Shown here: positions 1 to 6,078 of the stretch, in pieces
Position numbering within the stretch: position 1 is the stretch's first letter
Layout of the letters: each line of letters starts with the position of its first letter
Assembly (NCBI GenBank): GCA_022360075.1
Contig: JAKSDN010000724.1
Location: forward strand, 1-9,007
Length of the DNA stretch: 9,007 nucleotides
Direction: 5' to 3'
DNA from: Kiloniellales bacterium
Lineage (GTDB): Bacteria > Pseudomonadota > Alphaproteobacteria > Kiloniellales > JAKSDN01
Notes under the pieces: model-generated
Databases searched by the model: none
What the model saw: only the letters and a program-made list of their open reading frames with translations
Told to the model about the DNA's origin: nothing
Translations under genes and position numbers: made by a program

Positions 1-86
1 CCAGCGCTGCAGCCAAGACCCGAATGCGCCACCATCGCTCGATACCGCAACGCTGCCCGGACTTTTGCCCCTCTTACCGCTCGATC

Positions 87-154
87 CGTCATTGCGAGCG
101 GAGCGAAGCAAACCAGCCTGTTGCCACGCCGGCTGGCGCCGGCTCGCAATGACG
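87..154. repeat. Interspersed inverted repeat (CGTCATTGCGAGC type)
   Basis: A 13-base arm CGTCATTGCGAGC at 87-99 is matched by its exact reverse complement GCTCGCAATGACG at 142-154. The 42 bases between hold GGAGCGAAGCAAACCAG and a GC-rich inner segment able to fold on itself (GCCGGC copies around 128-142). The wording CGTCATTGCGAGCGGAGCGAAGCAA is recognisable as an intergenic repeat found in many copies in a range of proteobacterial genomes; that part is from memory, not from a search. It lies about 30 bases beyond the stop codon of the sorting-tail protein gene, so its transcript could form a hairpin that ends or protects that mRNA. It has no downstream T-run on the minus strand typical of an intrinsic terminator. 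Only one copy is visible in this window. Confidence 0.7.
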
Positions 155-183
155 GCGTGCAGACCTGTTCCCTTCAGCGCAGC

Positions 184-864
184 TTAGTGCTGCCGCCCAC
201 GGCGCATCGAAGCGGCCAAGCCCGCGAGGCCCACCACGAACAGCCCGCCGGAGCCCGGCAGCGGCACCGAGACCGTCTGGCTCGGCGAGGCGAGCTGGAA
301 GTTGTCGATGCCGATGATATCACCGCCGTTGAAGGCATCGGTGCTGATCGCGATCTCGGTGACGCTGGCGAGGATGGCCATCCACTCGGCATCCGTCTTG
401 CCCCAGGCGGCGGCGGTCAGCGGCGCGGAGAACATCTGCCAGACGTTCAACGGCGGCGCCGTGGTCGCTAAGTCGAAGAGCGCGCTGTCGCCCCCGCCCA
501 AGATGCGCACGGTGCCGAAGATCGGAAAGGTGCCGCCGAGGCTGCCGCCGAACGTCGCCATGTCGAGCGACAGCGTGCCGTCCTTGAGGGCCGAGAGATC
601 GCCGAGGAACTTCGCTGGCGCCACGGCGCCGGAGCCGAGCGGTCCGCCGGTGCCGATATCCGTCACCCGGATGTGGCCGCCCGGATTGCCGCCGGACGCA
701 ACGAACGCGACCGCGCCTTCGTTGGGTATTCCGGTCCAGCCATCGGCGTCGCTGTCGAATGTGCTGACGATCGTGGCGGCGAAGCTCGCCATGGGGAACA
801 TCGTCGCCGCGGCGACAATGAAAGCTCGTAGCACCAGATTTCTTCGATTCGATGAGATCGGCAT
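184..864 (-). CDS. Secreted laminin-B-like protein with VPLPA/PEP-CTERM sorting tail
   Basis: A 226-residue exported protein of unknown ligand. Residues 1-30 form a signal peptide: basic start (MPISSNRRNLVLR), a hydrophobic stretch and a likely cut after SFA-A. Residues about 35-192 resemble the laminin-B/jelly-roll fold seen in bacterial surface proteins: FDSDADGW at 36-43, GGNPGGHIRV at 58-67, FLGDLSALKDGTLSLDM in the middle, and the closing GIDNFQL at 185-191. The tail (200-224) is a sorting signal: VPLPGSGG, a hydrophobic helix (LFVVGLAGLAAS), then MRRGR. Such tails are cut by exosortase/archaeosortase-like proteases; no exosortase is in this window. An ATG 45 bases further upstream (909) would add 15 residues before the signal peptide, but the start at 864 has a strong GGAGGGGAG site and gives a normal signal peptide. 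It follows the regulator gene on the same strand after 232 bp, so is probably a separate unit. The sugar- or matrix-binding role is inferred. Confidence 0.82.
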   Translation of the reverse strand: MPISSNRRNLVLRAFIVAAATMFPMASFAATIVSTFDSDADGWTGIPNEGAVAFVASGGNPGGHIRVTDIGTGGPLGSGAVAPAKFLGDLSALKDGTLSLDMATFGGSLGGTFPIFGTVRILGGGDSALFDLATTAPPLNVWQMFSAPLTAAAWGKTDAEWMAILASVTEIAISTDAFNGGDIIGIDNFQLASPSQTVSVPLPGSGGLFVVGLAGLAASMRRGRQH

Positions 865-869
865 CTTGT

Positions 870-878
870 CTCCCCTCC
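870..878 (-). promoter_or_regulatory. Ribosome binding site fixing the start of the sorting-tail protein
   Basis: Read on the minus strand this is GGAGGGGAG, five bases before the ATG at 864-862. It is a near-ideal Shine-Dalgarno sequence and falls inside the longer version of the reading frame that begins at 909, which argues against that longer start. Confidence 0.7.
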
Positions 879-1077
879 GCAAAACCATGCGCAATAATCC
901 CTTGCCCAACCGCTCAGTTCTTGGAGCGGATTTGGGTCCGGACGCAGTCAGTTTTGTCGTTGTGGGTCGACCAGCGCTTTGCCGACAGCCTAGGTTTCTA
1001 TGCCGAGGCCGTTGTTTTGGCCCGTGTCATCTCTGTGTCAGGAAATTGCCTGCCCGCTTCACAACTCGATCGAGGGC

Positions 1078-1094
1078 GCCGCCGGCGCGGCGGC
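1078..1094 (-). terminator. GC hairpin just after the regulator gene, possible weak terminator
   Basis: GCCGCCG (1078-1084) and CGGCGGC (1088-1094) form a 7-bp stem with a three-base loop, beginning three bases after the regulator's stop codon on the minus strand. A second palindrome, CTCGATCGAG, follows at 1065-1074. There is no T-run after either, so intrinsic termination is doubtful. In such GC-rich DNA a stem of this size may arise by chance. Confidence 0.25.
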
Positions 1095-1096
1095 CT

Positions 1097-1861
1097 TCAG
1101 CGATTGAAGACCTGGGCCAGATCGGTCGGCTTGGCGGCCCGTTGATCGAAATCGAGGCCGGCCTCGATGTGGCTGAGATGCTCGATCAAGGCGGTCGCCG
1201 CGGCGCCGGCCTCGCCGGCGGCGATCAGGTCGCGCAGCTTGCGGTGCTCGTCGCCGTCGCAAGGCGAGCCGCCGGGACGCTCGTAGACGGCGATGATCAA
1301 CGACGTGCGGGCGACCAGCGCCTTCAGGAAGCGGGCCAGCGTGCGGTTGCCGGCCATCTCGGCGACGGTCAGGTGGAAGCGCCCCGAGTGCTCGATCATC
1401 GCGCGCGGATCTTGATTGGCGAGCGCCTCGGCCTCTTCGCGCAGGTTGTCGTCGAGCCGTTCGAGCGCGGCCGGTTCCCTGTGCGCGGCGGCGAGGCGCA
1501 CGGTCTCGGCCTCGATGAGGCGCCGGGCGGCGAAGACCTCGCGCGCCTCTTCGACCGTGGGCCGGGCGACGGAAGCGCCACGGTTGCGCTGCAGCGCGAC
1601 GATCTGCTCCTGGGCGAGGCGCTGCAGCACCTTGTTGATGCGTGTGCGGCTGACGCCGAAGACCTCGCCGAGCGCGTCCTCGGTCAGCTTGGTGCCCGGC
1701 GGCAGGCGGTGATCGACGATCGCGTCGTAGATCTCGCGATAGATCGTCTCGTCGTTGGGCGTCGGCCTCCGGCCAGCCTTCGACCCCCAAGCCGGTGTCG
1801 GCCTGGGCTCTTCGAGGTCGCCTGGAGCCTGCTGCGCCATCTGCCGTCGATCTGGGGTCAC
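1097..1861 (-). CDS. GntR-family transcriptional regulator, FCD (FadR-like) subfamily
   Basis: A 254-residue DNA-binding regulator, probably controlling the divergent transporter operon. An N-terminal winged helix (about 37-103) includes IYREIYDAIVDHRLPPGTKLTE and the recognition region ALGEVFGVSRTRINKVLQRLAQE, which is classic GntR. The C-terminal helical FCD ligand domain (about 104-235) starts with EAREVFAARRLIEAETVRLAA and contains FHLTVAEMAGN (162-172), DEHRKLRDLI (204-213) and HLSHIEAGL (228-236). H163, H206 and H228 match the usual metal-binding histidines. The family's usual Asp four residues before the first His is Ser159 here (SGRFH), a variant present in one branch of the family. 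FCD regulators generally sense small carboxylates or amino-acid-like ligands and often repress. The start is uncertain: a GTG at 1861 or an ATG at 1840, neither with a strong ribosome site. The longer is given; the first 30 residues look unstructured either way. Confidence 0.9.
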   Translation of the reverse strand: MTPDRRQMAQQAPGDLEEPRPTPAWGSKAGRRPTPNDETIYREIYDAIVDHRLPPGTKLTEDALGEVFGVSRTRINKVLQRLAQEQIVALQRNRGASVARPTVEEAREVFAARRLIEAETVRLAAAHREPAALERLDDNLREEAEALANQDPRAMIEHSGRFHLTVAEMAGNRTLARFLKALVARTSLIIAVYERPGGSPCDGDEHRKLRDLIAAGEAGAAATALIEHLSHIEAGLDFDQRAAKPTDLAQVFNR

Positions 1862-1924
1862 TCGCTAGAGGACTGCATTAGCACATCGAATCGCATCGGA
1901 AAAGTGACCGCAATTTTCCAATTG

Positions 1925-1938
1925 AATTGCATGCAATT
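1925..1938. promoter_or_regulatory. Perfect 14-bp palindrome, candidate operator of the GntR regulator
   Basis: AATTGCATGCAATT reads the same on both strands. It lies in the divergent space between the regulator and the binding-protein gene, 63 bases above the regulator start and 115 bases before the transporter start, within an AT-rich patch (about 1910-1965) in otherwise GC-rich DNA. Dimeric GntR proteins bind palindromes of this size in exactly this position. It does not fit the textbook FadR core TNGTNNNACNA closely, but TTG-N4-CAA-centred sites are common for FCD regulators. A GATACA hexamer at 1957-1962 could be a -10 element for the operon, placing the palindrome over the -35 region and suggesting repression; that promoter call is weak. 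Confidence 0.6.
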
Positions 1939-1965
1939 TAGCGTTTGAATGAAAGCGATACAAAT

Positions 1966-2028
1966 GCCGGCGATCCCCGTGTTGCGCTCATGCCGGGCCA
2001 GCACGGGGAAGCAAGAAGGTTCGCCGGC
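1966..2028 (+). other. Possible folded 5' leader of the transporter mRNA
   Basis: Two nested inverted repeats lie before the binding-protein gene. The inner one pairs TCCCCGTG (1974-1981) with CACGGGGA (2002-2009), 8 perfect pairs around a 20-base loop. The outer one pairs GCCGGCG (1966-1972) with CGCCGGC (2022-2028). The structure ends about 13 bases before the ribosome site. No known riboswitch was recognised. The outer arms are GC-only and could be chance. Confidence 0.25.
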
Positions 2029-2041
2029 GCTTCGCGTGGAC

Positions 2042-2047
2042 AGGGAG
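2042..2047 (+). promoter_or_regulatory. Ribosome binding site of the binding-protein gene
   Basis: AGGGAG sits six bases before the ATG at 2054. It supports this start over the in-frame ATG at 1949, which would put 35 non-signal residues in front of the signal peptide and lies right next to the presumed operator. Confidence 0.65.
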
Positions 2048-2053
2048 CGCACA

Positions 2054-3268
2054 ATGATGACCAGACGGAAGATGATCGGGAGCGCCGGCCTGGCGCTCGC
2101 CACTGTCGCCAGCTTGGCCTGCCTCGGTTTCGGCCCGAGCCCGGCCGCCGCTCAGGACAAGGTGTTGAAGATCGGCGTGCTCGGCGTGATGAGCGGGCCG
2201 GCCGCCTCCTGGGGCCTGGTGAACCGCTATTGCGCCGAGGCGACCGCCAACATGTACAACGCCCAGGGCGGGGTCGAGATCGGCGGCGAGCGCTACAAGA
2301 TCGAAGTGGTGGCGATCGACGACCGCAACGATCCGAAGGTCTCGGTCGCCGGCGCCGAGCGCTTGGTCTACGAGGAAGGCATCAAGTACATCATCGGCCC
2401 GAATATCGACACCACCGCGGCCGCCATCGTCCCGGTGGTCGAGAAGGCCGGCGCGATGAACTTCCCCTATGCCTTCTCCAAGGACCTCTACACGCCGCCG
2501 CGCAGCAACTCGGTGCTCGGCATGATCGCCTCCTATCAGGCGGGCCCGGTGATCTACAAGCACCTCAAGGAGGAGCGCGGCGTCAAGAGCGTCGCTTTCG
2601 TCGCGCGCAACGAGTCGGACTCGCTGAACCAGCGCGCCGAAGGCGCCGAGGCGGCCCGCAAGCTCGGCCTCGAGGTCTTGACCGACAAGGACACCTACGA
2701 GCCCGGCACGACCGACTTCTTCCCGGTCATGTCGCGCCTGGTTTCCCTCGATCCCGATTTGATCGTGTTGTCCGGTGTTGCGCCCTCGGACGCGCCCTTG
2801 ATGCTGAAGTCGGCCCGCGAGCTCGGCTTCCAGGGCATCGTCAGCACCGAGACCGCGCAGGACGCGAAGATCCTCTCGGAGGTGGCCGGCGAGGCCGCGA
2901 ACGGCTTCATCTCGGTCGGCGGCGCCAGCACGCCCGCCATCGCCTCGGACTACATGAAGGCCTTCACCGAGGAATACATCAAGGTGGCCGGCGAGTGGAA
3001 CGACGAGGCCGGGACCAAGGTCTATGCCCTGGAGCTGATCCTCGAGACCTTGAAGCAGGCCGGCGCGGGTGCCGTCGACGACATCGAGAGCTTCAAGGCC
3101 GCGATCCCGGATCTGGCGGTGGAAAACCAGATGCTGAAGGGCGAGAACACCCTGAAGTACGTCGGCGCGAGCTACTTCGAGCAGCCGCGGCAGATCTCGG
3201 TGCCGATGGTGGTCAACGTCTTCGAGGGCAACGCCTTCAAGACCATGTTCGTCGGTTCGGTCGAGTAG
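2054..3268 (+). CDS. ABC transporter periplasmic binding protein, branched-chain amino acid (HAAT/LivK) type
   Basis: A 404-residue periplasmic receptor that captures the substrate and delivers it to the two permeases encoded next. Residues 1-34 are a signal peptide: MMTRRKMIG, a hydrophobic core and cut near PAAA-QD. The arginine pair is only Tat-like, and the Cys at 23 lacks a proper lipobox, so a soluble Sec-exported protein is expected. The mature part is a type I Leu/Ile/Val-binding fold (Peripla_BP_6): LKIGVLGVMSGPAASWG (38-54), a helix with NMYNAQGGVEIGG (67-78), IEVVAIDDRNDP (83-94), then a lobe-2 start near KSVAFVARNESD (178-189), TDFFPVMSRL (220-229) and PDLIVLSG (234-241). Family members bind amino acids, amides, urea or aromatic acids, so the fold does not identify the ligand. 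It is the first gene of the operon; a strong hairpin follows it, which would favour higher levels of this component. Confidence 0.92.
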   Translation: MMTRRKMIGSAGLALATVASLACLGFGPSPAAAQDKVLKIGVLGVMSGPAASWGLVNRYCAEATANMYNAQGGVEIGGERYKIEVVAIDDRNDPKVSVAGAERLVYEEGIKYIIGPNIDTTAAAIVPVVEKAGAMNFPYAFSKDLYTPPRSNSVLGMIASYQAGPVIYKHLKEERGVKSVAFVARNESDSLNQRAEGAEAARKLGLEVLTDKDTYEPGTTDFFPVMSRLVSLDPDLIVLSGVAPSDAPLMLKSARELGFQGIVSTETAQDAKILSEVAGEAANGFISVGGASTPAIASDYMKAFTEEYIKVAGEWNDEAGTKVYALELILETLKQAGAGAVDDIESFKAAIPDLAVENQMLKGENTLKYVGASYFEQPRQISVPMVVNVFEGNAFKTMFVGSVE

Positions 3269-3281
3269 CCATACGACCGTT

Positions 3282-3317
3282 CCATTCGGGGCGCGGCTGC
3301 GGCCGTGCCCCGGATGG
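3282..3317 (+). other. Strong intercistronic hairpin between binding protein and permease genes
   Basis: Bases 3282-3297 pair with 3302-3317 to give a 16-bp stem containing two G-U pairs, closed by the four-base loop TGCG. It starts 13 bases after the binding-protein stop codon and ends 59 bases before the permease start. No T-run follows directly, so it is more likely an mRNA-stabilising or partial-termination element than a full terminator. Hairpins at this place are known in other ABC operons, where they let the binding protein be made in excess over the membrane parts. Confidence 0.6.
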
Positions 3318-3376
3318 CTCCCGCGTTTTCGCCGGTCGTCTCGTCGCAGGCTCGACTCCAGCATAGGCTGGCCCCT

Positions 3377-4237
3377 ATGGAACAGGTCATCGTCAACGGG
3401 CTCTACTCGGGCTTTCAGTACGCGCTGATCGCGCTCGGGCTGACCTTGATCTTCGCCCTGATGAACGTGCTGAACTTCGCGCACGGGCAGATGTATGTCC
3501 TGGGCGGCTTCGTGACCTATTACGTCTACGGCGTCCTCGGCCTGCCTTTCGTGGTCGCGCTCGTCGTGACCGCCGCGACCTTGGCTGCGGTCGGCGTGCT
3601 CTTCGAGGTGCTGCTGTTCCGACGCGTCTTGCGCCGCAGCGTGCGCGAGGAAAGCTCCATGTTGCTCGCCGCCGGCACGGCGCTGTTCCTGGAGAGCATC
3701 ATCCTGATCGTGTTCGGCGAGAAGCACCGCGGCGTGCCGGCCGTGGCCTCGGGCGTCGTGCAACTGGGCGGCGCCTTCATCCCCTACGGGCGCATGCTGG
3801 TCATGCTGCTGGCCGGCCTGATGATCGCGAGCTTCATCGGCTTCATGCAGTTCACCCGCCCGGGCCGCGCCCTGCGCGCCCTGGCCCAGGACCGCGAGGC
3901 CGCGCAGCTCCAAGGGGTGCGGGTCGAGCACTACTCGATGATCGGCTTCGCCCTGGGCGCCATGCTGGCCGGCCTGGCCGGCGCGCTGCTGGTCTCGATC
4001 TCGGGCGTGAACTCGGGGCTCGGCACCTGGATCTCGATCAAGGCCTTCATCATGGTGATGATCGGCGGCGCCGGCGTGGTCTCGGGCGCCATCTTCGGCG
4101 GCTTCATCCTCGGCATGCTGGAGTCCTTCGGCTATCACCTGCTGCCCGGCGGCGAGACCTATCTCGTCATCTTCGTCGCCTTGATTGCCTTCCTGGCGAT
4201 CCGGCCGCAGGGCCTGATGGGCAAGCCCTGGGGTTAG
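3377..4237 (+). CDS. ABC transporter permease, LivH type
   Basis: A 286-residue inner-membrane protein, normal for LivH, forming half of the membrane channel together with the LivM-type protein. It shows about eight hydrophobic segments: roughly 5-28, 36-55, 58-80, 95-114, 138-158, 187-208, 222-250 and 260-275. Family marks are NFAHGQMYVLGGF (33-45), the cytoplasmic coupling loop GRALRALAQDREAAQLQGV (163-181) that contacts the ATPases, and the C-terminal RPQGLMG (276-282). An in-frame GTG at 3305 would add 24 non-membrane residues and overlaps the intercistronic hairpin, so the ATG at 3377 is preferred, although its ribosome site is poor (AGG at 3365-3367). Weak initiation plus the hairpin fits low permease output. 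The next gene begins five bases after its stop. Confidence 0.92.
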   Translation: MEQVIVNGLYSGFQYALIALGLTLIFALMNVLNFAHGQMYVLGGFVTYYVYGVLGLPFVVALVVTAATLAAVGVLFEVLLFRRVLRRSVREESSMLLAAGTALFLESIILIVFGEKHRGVPAVASGVVQLGGAFIPYGRMLVMLLAGLMIASFIGFMQFTRPGRALRALAQDREAAQLQGVRVEHYSMIGFALGAMLAGLAGALLVSISGVNSGLGTWISIKAFIMVMIGGAGVVSGAIFGGFILGMLESFGYHLLPGGETYLVIFVALIAFLAIRPQGLMGKPWG

Positions 4238-4242
4238 CGGCC

Positions 4243-5283
4243 ATGGCGCAGACCGACACCGACGACAAGGTGACCTACAGCCGCTTAACACCGGCGCGCC
4301 TGGGCCTCGCCGGACGTAACGGCAAGCTGGCCGGCCTGGCCCTGTTCCTCGTGCTCTACCTCGTGGTCCTGCCGCTGGCGCTCGCGGACAAGCCCTACTT
4401 CCTCGGCATCATCACCACGGCCTCCGCGCTCAGCCTGATCAGCGCCGGGGTCTGGCTGACGTTCTACATCGGCCGCATCAACATCGGCCAGGGCGCCTTC
4501 GCGCTGATCGGCGGTTACGCCGCGGCGATCCTCATGACCCGCTTGGAGCTCTCGTTCTGGCTTGCGCTGCCGCTCGCCGGTTTGGCCGCGGCGGCGATCA
4601 GCGCCCTGATCGGCTTGCCGATCCTGCGCCTGCGCGGCGTCTACTTCGCGATGATCACCTTGAGCCTGACCGAGACGGCGCGGCTCTCCTCCCAGTCCTT
4701 CGTGTTCCTCACGGGCGGCGCGACCGGCATCGTCAACATCCCGCTGCCCGGCGCGCTGGAGATCTTCGGGGTCACGCTGATCCCCGACTTCGCGACGCTC
4801 GACAAGCACTTGGCGCTGTTCTACCTCGCGGCCGCGCTGCTGATCGCCGGCTACGCCTGCCTCTACCGCATCGTCAACAGCCGGATCGGCTGGCTGTTCC
4901 GCTCGCTGCAGCAGAACGAGGAGCTGGCCGCCTCGATCGGCGTCAACGTCGCCATGCTCCGGGTCATCGCCTTTGCCGTCAGCTCGTTCCTGGCCGGCGT
5001 GGGCGGCGCCTTCTTCGTCGCCTCGCAGCAGAGCATCTACCCGGCGAGCTTCCAGGTGCAGGATTCGGTCTACTTCATGCTCTACTGCTTCCTCGGCGGC
5101 CTCGGCTACGTCTTCGGCCCGATCGTCGGCACCTTCGTGCTGTTCCTCAGCTTCGAGCTGCTCCAGGGCCTCAACCAGTTCCAGCCGCTGATCTACTCGC
5201 TGATCATGATCCTTCTGATGCTCTGGCTGCCCAACGGGCTGCTGAGCCTGCGCCTGCCGGGCCTCGGCAGTGGGCGAGGCTAG
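4243..5283 (+). CDS. ABC transporter permease, LivM type
   Basis: A 346-residue inner-membrane partner of the LivH-type permease. A polar start of about 28 residues (MAQTDTDDKVTYSRL) lies before the first membrane segment, LAGLALFLVLYLVVLPLAL. Segments follow at about 53-73, 82-98, 104-127, 131-146, 188-207, 238-260, 276-306 and 315-329. LivM marks are GRINIGQGAFALIGGY (77-92), RLRGVYFAMITLSLTE (129-144), the coupling loop SRIGWLFRSLQQNEELAASIGVNV (213-236), and LPNGLLSL near the end. The usual Gly-His of the first motif (LSLGHGAF) is Gly-Gln here, a substitution at a position that is often conserved but not catalytic. Five bases separate it from the gene before and 15 from the gene after, so translation is probably coupled. 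Confidence 0.92.
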   Translation: MAQTDTDDKVTYSRLTPARLGLAGRNGKLAGLALFLVLYLVVLPLALADKPYFLGIITTASALSLISAGVWLTFYIGRINIGQGAFALIGGYAAAILMTRLELSFWLALPLAGLAAAAISALIGLPILRLRGVYFAMITLSLTETARLSSQSFVFLTGGATGIVNIPLPGALEIFGVTLIPDFATLDKHLALFYLAAALLIAGYACLYRIVNSRIGWLFRSLQQNEELAASIGVNVAMLRVIAFAVSSFLAGVGGAFFVASQQSIYPASFQVQDSVYFMLYCFLGGLGYVFGPIVGTFVLFLSFELLQGLNQFQPLIYSLIMILLMLWLPNGLLSLRLPGLGSGRG

Positions 5284-5298
5284 AGCGGGGAGGGCGCC

Positions 5299-6075
5299 AT
5301 GGCGATCATGCAGGTCGAGTCGGTCACTAAGCGCTTCGGCGGCTTGATCGCCGTGAACGACGTCAGCTTCGAGGTCGATCCCGGCGAGATCCTCAGCATC
5401 ATCGGCCCCAACGGCGCCGGCAAGAGCACCCTCTTCAAGCTGATCGCCTCGTTCCTGCGGCTGAGCTCGGGCAAGGTCCTGTTCAAGGGCGAGGACATCA
5501 CCGCGATGGCGCCGCATATCGTCGCCCGCAAGGGCGTCGTGCGCACCTTCCAGGAGACCACGATCTTCAAGGACATGACGGCGCTCGACAATGTCGTCGT
5601 CGCCCATCACCTGAGGAGCCGGGCCTCGCTCGGCGGCTTCTACTTCGCCACCCGCAAGGCGCGCGAGGACGAGGCGCGCTTCCGCGAGAGCGCGCGCGAG
5701 ATCTTGACCTACCTCGGCCTCGGCCACGTCTGCGACGAGCTGGCGCGCAATCTGCCGCACGGCTATCTGCGCGCGCTCGGCATGGCGCTGGGCCTGGCCG
5801 CCGATCCGGAGATCCTGCTGCTCGACGAGCCCTTCGCCGGGATGAACCACGAGGAGACGGAGCAGGCCGTCGAGATGGTCCGCGGCATCCGCGACCGCGG
5901 CGTGACCGTCCTGCTGGTCGAGCACGACATGCCGGCCGTCATGAAGATCAGCGATCGCATCGTCGTGCTCAACTTCGGTGAGAAGATCGCCGAAGGCACG
6001 CCGGGCGAGATCCAGAACGACGAGCGCGTCATCGAGGCCTATCTGGGCCGCGAGGACGAGGAGATCGGGATCTAG
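5299..6075 (+). CDS. ABC transporter ATP-binding protein, LivG type
   Basis: A 258-residue cytoplasmic ATPase that pairs with the LivF-type ATPase to power import. Walker A is GPNGAGKST (36-44), the Q-loop Gln is Q85 in RTFQET, Walker B is ILLLDEP (172-178), the D-loop follows as FAGMN, and the H-loop His is H209 in LVEHD. LivG-type marks include the FGGLIAVNDVSF start and the C-terminal GEKIAEGTPGEIQNDERVIEAYLG. The signature motif, normally LSxGxQ (LAYGQQ in LivG), reads LPHGYLRALGMA (152-163): Ser/Ala becomes Pro and the Gln is absent. Gly155 is kept. A GGGGAGGG ribosome site at 5287-5294 supports the ATG at 5299; an ATG three codons later is possible. It ends three bases before the LivF-type gene. 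Confidence 0.93.
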   Translation: MAIMQVESVTKRFGGLIAVNDVSFEVDPGEILSIIGPNGAGKSTLFKLIASFLRLSSGKVLFKGEDITAMAPHIVARKGVVRTFQETTIFKDMTALDNVVVAHHLRSRASLGGFYFATRKAREDEARFRESAREILTYLGLGHVCDELARNLPHGYLRALGMALGLAADPEILLLDEPFAGMNHEETEQAVEMVRGIRDRGVTVLLVEHDMPAVMKISDRIVVLNFGEKIAEGTPGEIQNDERVIEAYLGREDEEIGI

Positions 6076-6078
6076 CCG

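Noticed and set aside
1..471. Open plus-strand frame from the window edge through the inverted repeat
   Set aside because: It crosses the repeat and then lies antisense to the sorting-tail gene; no homology-like motif. Bases 1-86 could belong to a neighbouring gene, but nothing supports one.
880..910. Sigma-54-type promoter for the sorting-tail gene (TTGGGCAAGGGATTATTGC on the minus strand)
   Set aside because: The GG and GC elements are not at the required ten-base spacing.
302..1948. A 548-codon plus-strand open frame opposite the sorting-tail and regulator genes
   Set aside because: It runs through two well-supported minus-strand genes and an intergenic region, and shows no recognisable domain.
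2054..2125. Lipoprotein signal or true Tat signal on the binding protein
   Set aside because: The residues before C23 (SLA) do not form a good lipobox, and TRRKMIG lacks the Tat consensus. A standard Sec signal with an AAA-Q cut fits better.
1988..4291. A 767-codon open frame on the minus strand across the binding-protein and LivH genes
   Set aside because: It mirrors the real genes on the plus strand. Its protein is rich in His, Asp, Arg, Gln and Ala with no family motif, the usual antisense artefact of GC-rich codons.
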